From positions 24,405,449 to 24,469,448 of the forward strand of contig NW_026622930.1 in assembly GCF_023065955.2 (NCBI RefSeq): a stretch of DNA of 64,000 bases, in the 5' to 3' direction. The number at the start of each line of letters is the position of its first letter. Position 1 is the stretch's first letter. This document shows positions 43,901 through 63,990 of the stretch, in pieces. The stretch comes from Ursus arctos. Taxonomy: Eukaryota; Chordata; Mammalia; Carnivora; Ursidae. The position numbers and the translations under genes are program-made. The notes below the pieces were generated by a model. The model was not told the DNA's origin. It did not search any database and saw only the letters and a program-made list of their open reading frames with translations.

Positions 43901-46015
43901 GGCCCTCCTTGGCCCCTCCCCAACCCTCTCCTGGACCAGAGCATGTCTTTGGCTGGAAGGCAGGTCTGAGCAGACATCCACCCACTCTGCTCCTTTATAG
44001 CTTACCCTGTCCTTAGTGATGGTGTTCGATGTCCTACACTCGTGTTCCTCCAGGGGAAACTGAGGCAGCAAGGAGACTGGGGCCTCATGATCCCACGCAG
44101 TACTGCCCGTCTCAGACAGCGAGGCGAGGGCTTGGCAGTGACGGCTGGGCCCAGGGGCTCCCCTTAGCTGCCCGTGTGGTGTGCCAGCCCCAGACCTCTG
44201 GGTGTGAGCTCAGGTGTCCAAGTTCCTGCCCTGGCTTTCTGTTCTCCATGAGTGTCATTCTCCCTGAGCGGCGGGAGTGGGGGGAGAGCGGGGCTGCTCT
44301 GCCAGCTCCAGACCAGGCCTCCGTGCAGCCAAGCCTGGTTGCTTTGTTCTTTGTCACCACTGCTCAGCGGCTCGCTCAGCTGCCACCTGGCAGGGGGACT
44401 GCGCTTGGGGCTGTGGAGTCCCCCGAGCCAGAGGAATGGTGGGGCCTGGGGCCAGGAGTGTACTGACTCGGGGATTTTGTTTTGACTCCAGTAGCTGAAG
44501 CTCAGCTGAGGTCGGGGGAAGCAGGTGGGCCCTGCCTGGGCTCTGGGGCCTGCCCATCCAGCTGCATGGAAAGACCAGGCCAGAGGGAAGGAGGGCCAGA
44601 GCCGAACAGCGCAGCTCTGCCCTGGCAGGCCCCTGTGGCACAAGCCCGTGTGAGACCCTTCTTTCTCCGTAGCGGCATCGCCAGGCTTCCAGGCCCACCG
44701 CTGCCTCCTGATGGTAACAGCTGCCACCCTGCCCACGAGGAAGCCCCTAGTCAGGGCCCTGAGAGGGGCGTTCGTGGCCTACGGGCAGTGGCCCATTTTG
44801 GCTCCCAAAAGCCACAGGAGGTGGGTCCTGTTGTTCCAGTAATGAGAGTCTGATGGGCTGAATGAGTGCTACAGTCCCCGCGGCGGCCACGTCGTCCCCA
44901 GACATTCTTCCTTGGCGGCAGGCGGTCCTTACCACGGCCATGTTTGGGGGGCCCTCTGCTTCTGTGCACCTCCCGGATTGGGGTTCAAGCTCCATGTCAC
45001 TGAGCAGGGCTGCTGTTTGAATTCACATCTGGCCAATCGCCACGCCAAAGACTGCAGCCCCGGAACGGCACACAGTGCCCAGCACATCGTGGGACCGCCA
45101 CGGATGATGAGGGGAAGAAGGAGGGAGGGGAGGAGGCCGCCGAGCACGCATTCCAGCACAGCCCAGCCTGACGCAAAGCCTGTGCCCCTAATCACTGGAC
45201 GGCCCTAGCTCCTTCTCACCGGAGGCTCTCCTGACGTCGTTCTGCCAGGCTAATGCGGGTCCCTGTCGCAGACCCGAAGGGGGCAGGCCTGAGCCTGGCA
45301 TCATGGAAGGAGCTCAGGACGAGGAGGAAAACGCCTTGTCACCCTCTCAACTCCCAGTCAGAGGTCCTTAGCGCTGAGGTTTCAGGAAGACCCCTCCTTC
45401 AGGGGACACCCCCACTGGGCCAGTTGGTTCCTGGCTAACTTCTTGCCTCTCCGGCCCTGTGAGGCAAGGGTCTTGGGAGCTGGAAGAGTCTATCTCTGTG
45501 GGGGCTGGGTAGGAGGGTGGGTGTCAATAGGGAGACCTTTTCTAGAAGAAACACCTGCGTTTATAGCATGCTTCCAATCTGGCCCCATGGAGTAATTCCC
45601 AGGCCTCCGTTCCCTGTGCACTTGGCATATCTGCTTCCTAGTGGTGCTGGAGCTGCAGCCTCTGGGCCAACACTTCCGTCATCCATGGCGTCTGTGGGCG
45701 TTCACCCCAGACGTGTTTGCACACGGGCACCGCCGGGCTGCTGGGGTGCAGTGTGTCTGCTGGGGCAGCTCTCAGGAAACCCAACAGCTGGGCTGCCGAG
45801 AGCCGGGATCCCCTCACTCTGTCTTCCATTCTCTAAATGTCCTCCTCAAATATCTCTAAGCCCCTACTCTGTCCCAGGCATGTTGCTAAGCCTGGAGATC
45901 ACAGATGGGACCACAGCCCCAGACTCAAGGGGCTCCCGCTCCTGTAGGGGAGGGCCATGTGTCACCAGACAGTGGACACAGAGCGATGGTGTGGACAGGA
46001 AGCGTGGGGAGGGTG
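43901..46015. other. Intergenic, GC-rich unique sequence
   Basis: No gene. The 190-codon minus frame 44164-44736 and its partners have no recognisable domain. Confidence 0.4.
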
Positions 46016-46019
46016 GTCT

Positions 46020-46400
46020 GTGTCTCCTCTGATGCTTTGGTGCAAGTAACAGAACTCAACTCAAAAAAGCCTGGGCAGAAAGACATTTACTGGTTCACTT
46101 CGCAGGGCAGGTGTGAAGCAGGGTTGCCTAGCAACTTAGTGAAGTCAGGCTCGTCCCCATCTTTCCGTCCTGCCATCCTCAGCATTTCTGGTGACGCCAC
46201 CTCCAGCCCATATGATGGATACAGCACCCTCCCACAATCCTGTCCAGAAGCAGGGTGGAAGGGCAGGCTCTCCCTGTGGCTGTTCCTTCTAGCAAGGAGG
46301 AAAGATTTTCCCACAAGCCCGTACTGGCCTGCCCTTCACATCGCACAGGAGGCTGGGAGAGGGCCAGCCGGGCATTCTCAGCTTTCTCTGGAAGACAGGG
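46020..46400 (+). mobile_element. Ancient interspersed repeat, family not assigned
   Basis: It opens ttggtgcaagtaacagaact and agacatttactggttcactt, like 22765-23000. It contains GTTGCCTAGCAAC at 46123-46135, a palindromic X-box-like word. Confidence 0.45.
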
Positions 46401-46429
46401 AGGAGCACCTGTCCCCTGCCTCATTTAGT

Positions 46430-46785
46430 CTCAGTTTGTTCACACTGCTACCACGGAAGAGTATAGACTGGGTGGCACATAAGCAGCAGGGGCTTATCTC
46501 TCCGCGGCTCCCCAGGCTGGAAGGATAAGGTGCCCGTGGATTGACGGGGTGAGGACCTGCTTCCTGGTGCGCAGATGGCCATCTGCTCTGTCCTCACGTG
46601 GGGAGGGCCAAGGGAGCCAGCCCTCTGGGGCTTCTTTCAGGAGGGCCTTATTCCCCTGCATGAGGGCTCTACCTCATGAGCTAATCACACCCCAAAGGCC
46701 CATCTCCTAATGCCATCACCTCGGGGGTTCGGATTTAAAGACACAAATTAGGGGGTGAGGCACAAACATTCCGTCTACAGCCAGG
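46430..46785 (-). mobile_element. MaLR/MLT-type LTR relic, reversed
   Basis: tttgttcacactgctaccac, gtatagactgggtggcacat, agcaggggcttatctctccg, tgagctaatcacaccccaaa and ttaaagacacaaattagggg, in the order seen at 15160-15555. Confidence 0.65.
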
Positions 46786-46789
46786 CTCC

Positions 46790-46940
46790 TCTGTGCATCG
46801 CAGATGTTTGCCAGCATCCTTGGCCTCTCCCTGCTCGATGCACCCTTCCCCAGGCTATGACAACCGAAAACCATCTCCAGGCATGACCAAATGTCCTTTC
46901 GGGGACGCGGGATGACCCCCTTGTTGAGAACCACGGATCT
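46790..46940 (-). mobile_element. hAT-type nonautonomous DNA transposon relic
   Basis: Reversed copy of the element at 17755 and 21895: ctgtgcatcgcagatgtttg, ccatctccaggcatgaccaa and ccccttgttgagaaccacgg. Confidence 0.6.
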
Positions 46941-46949
46941 AGTCTTCTT

Positions 46950-47282
46950 TAAGTCATTCCCCTGACTGAACTGAGCTCAAATACCACTTCTTACCTGCCT
47001 GAAATTGTAACTGCCCCCACCCCCAGCCATGACCCTCCCGAACCTCCTTCCCCAGCTCATTTCCCCCCATAGCACTTAATATCTTCTCACACACTGTAGG
47101 ACTCACTTATTGGTTGTATATTGATTATATATTGTTTGTGGTCAGTCTCTTCTTGCTGGAGTGTAAACTCCATGTAAGAGATGGGTTTGGTTTTATTCAC
47201 TGATGTATCCCAAACCTACCCACAATAGCACTGGACACAGGGGAAGCTCTTAATAAATGTTTATTGAATTTAATTGAAGTCA
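46950..47282 (+). mobile_element. L2 3' end
   Basis: ctgagctcaaataccacttc, tagcacttaatatcttctca, actccatgtaagagatgggt and ctcttaataaatgtttattg with a gaatttaattga end match the L2 3' region. Confidence 0.8.
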
Positions 47283-47289
47283 CTTACAC

Positions 47290-49020
47290 TTTAGTATAAA
47301 CTGAAGTACATAATCGCTCTCCCTAACCACCCCCCCCAACCCTCAGACTTGTATTCCCCACTGATTTTAAGATTCGGTAATTTCCTGTATCACAGTGCCC
47401 TTACGAAAGGCATTTTGGGGGCTGTGAGTTTTACAATCTTGAAATAATGGCAGGTGGATGGAGGACCCACTGTGAAGCCAGGACTCAAGGAGGGAGAAGG
47501 CAGAGGGGATGGAGGGGGCAGGTTCCGGGGGTGTGACAGAGAGGGAAGGAACAGCGGCCTGCCACTGTCACATGGTCATGGTGTGACTACAGCTGGCTGT
47601 TCCAAAGACAGTGGTGGCGGGAGAGGCATGGAGACCTAGATAGGTGGCTCGCTCGAGCTGTGTCTTTTTAGCATGTTTTCATGGCAGGATGGACTCAGGA
47701 GGCAGGCTGGACTCCTCATTCGGAGGCACCTGGTCACTGCTGGAGGAGATGCAGGGACCCTAAAGAAGCTGAAGAGGCTGGAGCTGCAGGGACCCTCCCT
47801 CAGTGAGACCCTCTACCGAGGCCCGGGGTCCATCTGACGTTCAGGCTGCTATGGGCTTTTAGAAAATGTGCCTTTTGTTGTGACTTTTTCCTCATTCTAA
47901 ATAAATATCCACTTACCTCATATTGTATTTGTAAATTTATATTTTGTGAAGAGGTCCCCCAGATCGTACAGCTCAGCCCCCACAGAACCTGGACCTGCCC
48001 CTGGGCAGAGAAGTTGCTCTCCAGGCAGGCTGAGTTCTGGCCCACGCTCCTCTGCTATGACCAGTGTCACTGAAGCCAGTAGCACTGCGGCCCTTTTTGG
48101 GCATCTGAATTTGATTTCCTGGAGCCAGTCTGGGGTCCTGTTTTCTTTTTCTGCCCGCTCCCCCCACCCCCCAAGCTTTAAAGAGCTGAAGCTTTCCGGA
48201 GGGGGAGAACTTGTGTGGGGTTGGAGCGCCCTCTGCTGGGAATTTGCAGGTACAGCCAGGAGAGGTACAAGCCGGCAGTGGCTGTGGTTGAGTTTGGTCT
48301 TAAAGTTGCCCGCAATAAAGCAGGTGGATCTGGGGGTTAGTACGCAGATAAGCCCCTCTTGTTGGTCACAGACACCCTCTTATTGGTCATGGACATGGAC
48401 ATATTTGAGCACGCACATTATGTGTCTATAATTCAAACGTGAGAACGCATTCACGTACACGTTTCCTTTTCCATCACACCTGGGGCTGAAGCTGCGCCAC
48501 CACCAGAGTGAGCGTTGGACTCCGCGGGTTAAGCGCTCCATCACCTAGACGACTTCAGATGCCAGTTGCAAGGGGGTTCCCCAGGATATCTGTACTTCTG
48601 ATCCGCCAGCTACAACGTGGGGGTTTCCCAGGGCCCCCTCAGGTTTGATACCCGCAGAACTCACTGAAAGCGCTATACTTATGATTACAGTTTTATTATA
48701 AAGGCTCTGGCTCAGCGGCAGGCAAATGAAGATGTGTGCAGGGCGAGATCTCAAAGGCGGTGCAAAGCTTCCCCTCCCAGCAAGCTCCTCTGAGCCTCAC
48801 CGCCCAGAGTTTTCACCGGAGCTTCATGAGGTAGGAATGATTGAACACCGGCTACATTATTTGAACTCAATCTCCAACCCCCTCTCCCATTGGCTGAAAG
48901 TCCCAACCTCTACTCCCTGATTGGTCGTTCTGGCTACCAGCATGCCTAAGCTATCTAGGCACCCACCCTGGGTCACCTCTTTAGCCCAACAAAGACACTC
49001 CTGTCACTCAGGAAATTGCA
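47290..49020. other. Intergenic unique sequence
   Basis: No gene is seen. The stretch 48480-48960 may contain worn repeat (for example tacttatgattacagtttta, ttataaaggctctggctcag). Confidence 0.4.
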
Positions 49021-49031
49021 CGGGTGTTTTT

Positions 49032-49047
49032 GTTTTTTTTTTAAGAT

Positions 49048-49086
<39 letters not shown>

Positions 49087-49258
49087 TTTTAGAGCGATTG
49101 GTGCGGGGAGGGGCAGAGGGAGACAGAGAGGGAGTCTCAAGCAGATTCGGTGTTGAGCGCAGAGCCTGACAGGGGGCTGGACCACGACGCTGAGATCACA
49201 ACCTGAGCTGAAACCAAGAGTTGGATGCTTAACCCACTGCACCCCCCAACCGCCCCCC
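49032..49258 (-). mobile_element. SINEC of an older subtype with expanded TTTA tail
   Basis: ttttttttaagatttatttattta with a long (TTTA)n, gagcgcagagcctgacaggg and acctgagctgaaaccaagag mark it. Confidence 0.9.
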
Positions 49259-50125
49259 AAGGGTTTTTAAAGTTGGTAGCAGGAACTGGGAGAAAGACCC
49301 CGTATGTTCTTGATACCGCACACATGGACACACTCAGAAGAGTTCCGTCTTCTTCATCCTGGCCACCGCGGCAGCCGGCTCAGCCAGTCCCACTCCAGCT
49401 CACCCACAGACTCCCTAAGGCGGGGGCCGAACAGCCAAAGTAGCCCGCCCAGGGCCGCACCACCGACCCTCCTTAAAAGGCGAACCACTGGGCCTCAAGG
49501 TGGGCCTCCCAGCGCCCTGGTGCCCCTCCCCCTCCAGGACGTCTGCTTCCTGAAGGAGAAATGTTCCCTTCCTGTAGTTCAAGGCCATTTGTCTGCAGCC
49601 AGTGTCTAGGATGCAGGCTTGCCTTGCCAATCATTGTTTGATTTTGTTGAACACAAAACACATCAAAACAAACCCAATCCCAAGCCCCTGCTTGGCAAGG
49701 CAGCCTGGTCCCCTGAGGACACGGCAGCTGTCACCACGGCCGCACAGCCCAGGCTGCCGCTCACACCGCTGACCTGCCGGCTCTGTGTCCTCAACAGCCC
49801 CGGCAGCGTCGCCACGGGTCGGAGGGCTCGGCCAGCTGCAGTGCTGCAGCTCGGAGAGAGAATTCGCTGTGTTCGTTGGTGCTTTGGGCTGCTGGCTCCT
49901 GCACGTGGCTAGGAGAGTCGGTGTCTGGTGTAGGCATGCTCTGCGGCCTGGCTGCAAGTCCCAGCTGCCCCTCCCGTCAGGTGAGGCATTCCCAGCTCAG
50001 GAAGAGGGGTTCAGACCTCAGCAGCTGCGAGAAATGCTAGATGTCTACTGTGTCCCCCGCACTGTCCACACGATGCGGCTGCTCCCTGGTCCTCCCCACG
50101 TCCCTCCAGTTCTTAAGACTCCAGA
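49259..50125. other. Intergenic GC-rich unique sequence
   Basis: Nothing recognised. Confidence 0.4.
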
Positions 50126-50127
50126 CA

Positions 50128-50318
50128 GGGGCTCCTGGGTGGCTCAGTCGGCTAAGTGTCTGACTTTGGCTCAGATCATGATCTCAGGGTCCTGGGATGA
50201 GCCCTGTGTCAGGCTCCCGGCTCAGCGGGGGTGCCTGCTTTTCCCTCTCCCTCTGCCACTACCCCTGCTTGTGCTCTCTCTCTCTCAAAGAAATACATAA
50301 AATCCTAAAAAAAAATTG
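50128..50318 (+). mobile_element. SINEC, plus orientation
   Basis: ggggctcctgggtggctcag, tcggctaagtgtctgacttt, ... tgcttgtgctctctctctct and an A-rich tail. Confidence 0.95.
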
Positions 50319-50514
50319 GACAAATTCTTTCGATTTTTTTATGCAAGTCTTAAACCAAAGCCTGAGATTAGAATGCTTCCATGGTGTTTCAAAGGCCCGG
50401 TACTTGGATATTTCAAAGATGGCTGCTTGGTTTGGCCAATATTGTACCTGCTGGACCTAGGGCTTCTCTCATTCCCCCCCTCTAGGAAAGGAATGCCCAC
50501 TGTAACAAGATCAT

Positions 50515-50745
50515 GCTTGTAAGAAGCACTTACTGTGTGCTAAGCCTTGGGCTCAGTGTTTCACATGCATGAGTTCATTAAATCTTCACAGCAATCCTGT
50601 GGGGTAGGGGTTAGCATTATTGTTTCTGTTTACAGATGAGGAAATTGAGATTCAGAGAGGCTGAGTGACTTGCTCAAAGTCACAGAGCTGGCAAGTGGTA
50701 AAGCCAGGCAGAATTCAAACCCAGAAATGTCACATGCCAGAATCT
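50515..50745 (-). repeat. MIR-type SINE, well preserved
   Basis: cttactgtgtgctaagcctt, aatcttcacagcaatcctgt, ttacagatgaggaaattgag, attcagagaggctgagtgac and agtcacagagctggcaagtg. Confidence 0.9.
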
Positions 50746-51044
50746 TTATGATGCTGGCACACAGAACTTTCCAGACGCTTCCTTCTGTTCTCTCATCCTA
50801 CCTCCCTTGGTGCAATTCCTGAGCAATGCAGGGGACAGGGAGAGCCTATCAACCTGACCTTGAGAAATCAGCTGCAATACAACATTACCATCTGCCTTTG
50901 CCTCCCTCCCACTGGCTAGTCCAGCCTGGCCTGGAGCTTATGCTTGCTTATGAATTTAGTTATTCCTCCCTTTGTTGCAGAAAAAGTATAGACAGAGTAA
51001 GTGCATTTCAACTTCACTGTCCTGATCTGAAGCTGCCACTTGGA

Positions 51045-51245
51045 AGCCACGGAGGGGTAGGAAGTATAGTGGTTAAGACCCCGGCGAGCCAGAGCTGTGT
51101 TGTCAGGGTCTGAATCTCAGCCTCACCACTTACTAGCAAGAAACCTTGAGTGAGATGCTTAACTTCTCCATGCCTCCCTTTCCACAACTGTAAATGGGGA
51201 TAAGAACAGACCTCCTGTACAGGGTTTCTGGGAGGAGCAAAAAGT
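51045..51245 (+). repeat. MIR-type SINE, well preserved
   Basis: gtatagtggttaagaccccg, tgaatctcagcctcaccact, tactagcaagaaaccttgag, aactgtaaatggggataaga and gggtttctgggaggagcaaa. Confidence 0.9.
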
Positions 51246-53459
51246 TAGCGCACAAAGCTAATTGAGTTAGGGCATGGAAGGAGGAGCACATGCAGGGTGC
51301 TGTTTCCCGGGGCTGCAGCCTGATCCCCTTCAGTGTGGGGCCAGTCCCTCTGGGCCATTTCCACCTGCCAACCTCTCCTACTTCTGCAAGGTTTCTCTAC
51401 CTCCACCTTGGGCTTGCAGCTCCTCCCTGAGTCCTCCTGCCCACCAGCCTCCCGACTTGGCAAGCCGATTGTCAGAGGATGAGTCCCATGTGCAGTTCCC
51501 CCCAAAGGAAGCATTGTCTCTTCCTGCGGTCTTGCCCAGCTCCAGGGCGGGCTGACTGGGGGAGGGGACTGAATGTTTACGGTTTTTACCAGCCCCTGAT
51601 TTTCTTCCTCACAGCAAGGATGCAAATGTAGCTGTTAGAAACCTCAATTCACAACGAGGACACTGAGCCTTGGAGAGGTTTGCCCACGTGTCAGGCTGCT
51701 GGACCCTTCAGGGCTCAGATTTCACGTTGGGCTCTTGGAGGGGCAGAAGTTTGCGAGATCACAGAAAGTGCGTGGCAAAGGCTGCAAAGCAGTCTGTTAA
51801 GATCTGGAAGAGACGCGCTCACCAGGACTTTTGGAGCTGACCTGACACCTAGTGGCCACTCCTAGGAATTACTCCAACGTTGGGAAGGCTCCCAGGCTGT
51901 GGCAGGCAGGTTTTTTTGGCTAGGCAATCCTTCACCCACTTGGGGGTGGCAGTGCCAAGGGATGGCCTGGAAGGTTGGGGGTGGTGGTAGGGGTGGATTT
52001 GAGCTTCCCTATAGCTCCATAATTACCCCAAAGCTACCCAAACAAAAAATAACATTTGATCAGAAGATTGCTGCCTTTTCATTTCTATGCAAGACATGGA
52101 TTAAAAGCATCTTGAGAAAATGTAACTGTTTTTATTGATCCATGGCTTATAGTCCACCAATTCTGACCCTCTGTGGCTGCATAATCCTCAGGGTTCCCCC
52201 CGGACACCAGCAGTTATTGGAGGCTCAGCAGGCAGGAGACTTGATGGGGAAATTTATAGATTATAATAAACTTAGAAGACATAGCCTGACTTCAAGGGGA
52301 TTCAATTTATTTGTGGAGTCGGAGCCAAAGACATCTGCACATCCTGATGAGAATGGTAGACATGAGCTTCAGCCCTCAAATCCCTTATTGTGTTTTTATT
52401 TTCTTTTATTATCCTAATTTGGACTCCGAGCTCCTGTACCACCCAATCAATGGAAATTCAACTTCAGGCTAAGATCTTGATTAAGGAGGGGAAAGGGGAA
52501 AATGCGCTGTGGGGAGGGGGCATAAATTATTTCGAATAATGATTCTGCCCCATGTGCAGAGAGGCTTCAGCATCAGTTCCACCCCCGGTGAAGCAAAGTG
52601 AAACCAGGGTGATAACTGGGTGCCTAGATGCCGGTCCAGCACTGCACTGATGTGTGAAAGTGTTGGTTCTTGGTTACCTCCCAATTTTCCCAGTTTTCCA
52701 CCACTTGCCCAAAACAATCACCAGGTAAATGTAATTGTTTGTTCCATAGGTATTTATTGAGCACCTACTATGTGCCAGGCACTGCAGTGCTACAGAGACG
52801 CAAGCTTTCAGTCCCTCCTTCTGCCCTTGTTCATCCACAAAGACGACTGGCAAGGTTGATCAGAACCCTTGGAGGTATCCACCTCCCTACCCGCACAGCA
52901 CAGGCTGTTCTTGACTCTCCCTGCTCTTCTGTTAAGCGACTCTTCTGTCCCTTATCTCTTATCTCATCTCCCTAGCTTCCAAGGAATTTTAAAAAGAAAT
53001 GCAGATTGGTAGATTCCCCAGAACAGATTGGGAAGCCTTTAGTTTAGCTGTCCTACTTTTCAGATGGAAGCATAAGGCTGCAAGGTCCGGTGGCTAGGTA
53101 GTGTCGGGCCACCACCACATGCCCGGTCTCTGTCTCCCATCCTGGGCTCTCTCCACGTGGCCCCTCAGCATTTGCTTCTAAAGGCCCCCGTTCTAGTTTC
53201 CTGAGCATCTGTTCCCTCAGCCACTGCCTCCAGCATCTCAGAAATCTCCCTCCTGGACACAGTTTACATTTACTGTGATGATCGCATTTGTACACTGATC
53301 TCCCCCCTTCCACTCCCCGCTTTACTCTTGCTGCCTAGCAACCCCATTGCATTCCCAATTTGTCTTCGCGGCTCCCACCAAGACCGCCGAGGATGCGCCC
53401 CCTGCTGGTCACTAAAACCAGGAGGTGCTGCCCGGGGGAAGGGCACACCAGCAGCAGCC
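51246..53459. other. Intergenic region just downstream of LRRC74A
   Basis: Unique sequence with a conserved-looking island at 52010-52480 and a short L2/MIR-like patch at 52740-52790 (tatttattgagcacctacta). No gene. Confidence 0.45.
52010..52480. promoter_or_regulatory. Conserved-looking noncoding island
   Basis: A 470-bp AT-balanced stretch free of repeats, with TAATTACCCCAAAG, TTTGATCAGAAGATTGC, AATTTATAGATTATAATAAAC and GATTCAATTTATTTGTGG. The texture suggests purifying selection on noncoding DNA; unproven. Confidence 0.35.
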
Positions 53460-53620
53460 CAGAGACGCCGAGACCCAGCCAGACTTTATTGGCTCGCTCA
53501 CAGTCTGGCCTTGATGTTTGTCGACGGAGGTTTCAGACAGATCTCCGCCTCCTCCCTGCCACCATCTGACTTGCCAGGACGTCTCGGTCGCCAGGACTTC
53601 TTTCCAGACCACACTTGTTG
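53460..53620 (-). other. LRRC74A: LRRC74A 3' untranslated region
   Basis: This is the stretch between the TAG stop and the expected cleavage zone just past the AATAAA at 53485-53490. It is about 160 nt and free of recognisable repeats. The exact cleavage position cannot be read from sequence alone. Confidence 0.65.
53485..53490 (-). terminator. LRRC74A: Canonical polyadenylation signal AATAAA for LRRC74A
   Basis: TTTATT on the plus strand reads AATAAA on the minus strand, in the context CCAATAAAGTCTGG. It lies 131 nt beyond the stop codon. A G/U-rich stretch (gctgctggtgtg) follows some 40 nt downstream. Confidence 0.75.
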
Positions 53621-61653
<8,033 letters not shown>

Positions 61654-61746
61654 TCATCCCTGTCTTCCACCCAGTCTTCTCTGTAAACATCTGTCTCCCT
61701 GTCTGTATGTCCAGTCATCCATCTGCTTGTCCATCTCACTGCTCAG

Positions 61747-61790
61747 CCATCCATCCATCCATCCATCCATCCATCCATCCATCCATCCAG
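61747..61790. repeat. CATC tetranucleotide repeat
   Basis: About eleven CATC/ATCC units without interruption, inside an LRRC74A intron. Confidence 0.95.
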
Positions 61791-62110
61791 CAAACCTAGC
61801 ATGTGCCGGTTGCTGGGAAAGTGCTAGGAGTGCACAGGCAGACAGGACAAGGTCTCTGCCCTCACTCAGCTTACACTCTAGGGGGGCCCCAGGCGTCAGA
61901 AGTGCGGTGAGGGCAGTGACAGAGGCACACACTGGTGTGTGAGCCAGGAAAGGGGCATCCAGCACAGTGGAGGGGACACTGGAGCTAAGCCTTGCAGAGC
62001 TAATGGGGATTCTTCTCTGGAAGAAGCAGGGGGCACGACCAGAGGAGGGACTGAGATGCACCCAAGTAGACAAGGGTAGGCAAGGGCAAAGCTGCAGAGG
62101 TGTTTGGGCA
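61790..62110. mobile_element. L2-related relic
   Basis: gacaaggtctctgccctcac, tcagcttacactctaggggg and gagctaagccttgcagagct follow the usual order of this L2-type segment. Confidence 0.6.
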
Positions 62111-62244
62111 ATAGCAAACATTTCATGAGCAGGAGCAGAAAGAATGAGGCCACAGCGCTGGGATGGGCCAGATCCCAGGGAGCATGCAGGCCTAGCCGAG
62201 TGCTCAGGGCATTATCCCAACGCGGCTGGGAGCCACTGGAGCTT

Positions 62245-62440
62245 GGTGTAGTGGTTAACAGCAAGGAACATGGAGCCCAGTGGCTCTGCTTACTAGTTTT
62301 CTGGCCTTGGGTCAATTCCTTGACCATTGGGTGCCTATCGCTTAGCGCCGCTCTGAGGATCCGATAAATCAATTCAAGCAAAGCATTCAAAAGAGTGCTT
62401 GGTGCATAGTAAGCAGCACGTGAGTGTTATTATTATTGAA
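62245..62440 (+). repeat. MIR-type SINE fragment
   Basis: gtgtagtggttaacagcaag, tttctggccttgggtcaatt, cgctctgaggatccgataaa and gtgcttggtgcatagtaagc. Confidence 0.75.
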
Positions 62441-63526
62441 GGCTTTCCGCCAGGTGGTGTCTTGATGAGGCAGCCGGAACTTTCGTTGAGCACCTACTGT
62501 GTGTCAGGTGTTTCCCGGGTTCCTGACGGACTCGAGAGAGAAAACACAGACTTCGTAGGGCTTAGCCTTTAGAAGCCTTTGATTGACTCACTTCCCTGGG
62601 GGAATCCTTATTTTTCTAAAAGTAGGGAAAGGAGGGCTGTGCTCGATGTGGAGAACAAGAGATCATTCCAGTGGCAAAACGGATGTGGCTTCCATCTACA
62701 CCCCAACTGAGAGGTATGTTTCAAGTTGTGCTTAAAACTTTTTTCTTTCATTTTAAAACATTAAAAAAATTTTAAATGTATTTAAACACATGACAATGTG
62801 TTTAATTAAACATTTAAACAATGATACATGGCCATTATACAAGAAACTCAAAAAGAGGTAGAAAAAATGTTAAAATCACCAGGACCCCACCAATTAGAGA
62901 AAACCCCCCTGGCCATGTTGTTAAGGCACCGTTTCAGTCTTTTACGATTCAGGTGCTCTGAACTTTCCTTGGCTTCATTGTTCCGCGGAGGCTGAATCGC
63001 AGGCAGGCTGCATGTCGGTCTCCTCTTCCTCGCCGCTCGGGCCAGACCTCGCTCCCAGCTCTCACGGTCACTAGCCGGCCGGTCACCCTGCCCTCCACTG
63101 CCGGGAAGCTGGCTTCCTCTTTGCAGCTCTCAGGTGCTTGTCCTCTCAGATGGCAGCTCATTGTCCCTGATTTCTAACTCCTGTCTTTCTCCACCAGCAC
63201 CCCCACCTCTGCGCCCCCTCCCCAAATCACCCCCACATCTTGAGTCTGGAGTTGCAGCGTGAAGCCAGGCAAGGCTGACTTCTTTGCCTCTCTTGGGCTG
63301 CGAGGAGTCACGTAGGCTCGACTTTCTCATCTGACAGGTGGAGCGAGTGGAGCCCACGCTGGAGGGCTGTGCTGTGGGCAAGAAGCAGACCATCTGATAC
63401 GCACCTGCCTCATGTCACGAGCCCCGGAAAGAGAAACTGGTGATGGAAGGCCTCTTCTTTCATCTGTTTTCCAACTGCCCAGGAGCTTCTATGTTAGACA
63501 TTAGCATCTATAAGCCAATCTATTTA

Positions 63527-63736
63527 TTTACGTATTTTTAAAGATTTTATTTATTTATTTGACAGAGAGAGAGGGCGCACACAAGAAGGGGGGGCAGCAG
63601 GCAGAGGGAGAGGGAGAAGCAGGCTCCCTGTGGAGCAGGGGGCCCGATGCAGGGCTTGATCCCAGGACCCTGGGATCATGATCTGAGCCGAAGGCAGACG
63701 CTTAACCAACCAAGCCACCCAGGCACCACCCAGGCA
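63527..63736 (-). mobile_element. SINEC with a doubled head
   Basis: A minus copy from tttttaaagattttatttat to caagccacccaggcacc. Its head word acccaggcacc appears twice in tandem (63717-63727 and 63728-63738). The flanks CCAATCTATTTA (63515-63526) and CCAATCAATTTA (63737-63748) form a one-mismatch duplication. Confidence 0.93.
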
Positions 63737-63754
63737 CCAATCAATTTAAAATGA

Positions 63755-63990
63755 AATATGTATTCATTCATTCATTTACGGACATTCACTGGGCATCTAC
63801 TGTATGCCCTGCACTAAGCTAGCTACAAGGGGTATAATAATGGGCAGAGGCAAACACAGTCTTGGCTCTCATGCAGCTCTCACACCAGTGGGGGTGACCA
63901 GACAGTCAGCTAGTCTCTGAGATGAGAGTCTAAGGAGGAGCCTGGCGAGTTCTGCATGAAGGGGTGAGCCGAGATCTGAGGGTCCGTGAG
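63755..63990 (-). mobile_element. L2-related relic
   Basis: tattcattcattcatttacg, ctgggcatctactgtatgcc and gctctcacaccagtgggggt fit a reversed L2 end. Confidence 0.65.

Noticed and set aside
44164..44736. 190-codon minus-strand open frame
   Set aside because: GC-rich sequence open in several frames, with no family resemblance or bounded exon structure.
63390..63450. Possible extra LRRC74A exon ending at a GTGCGT donor (minus strand)
   Set aside because: Two of three frames have stops just before the donor, and the open one (ending GARDMRQ) has no leucine-rich repeat look.
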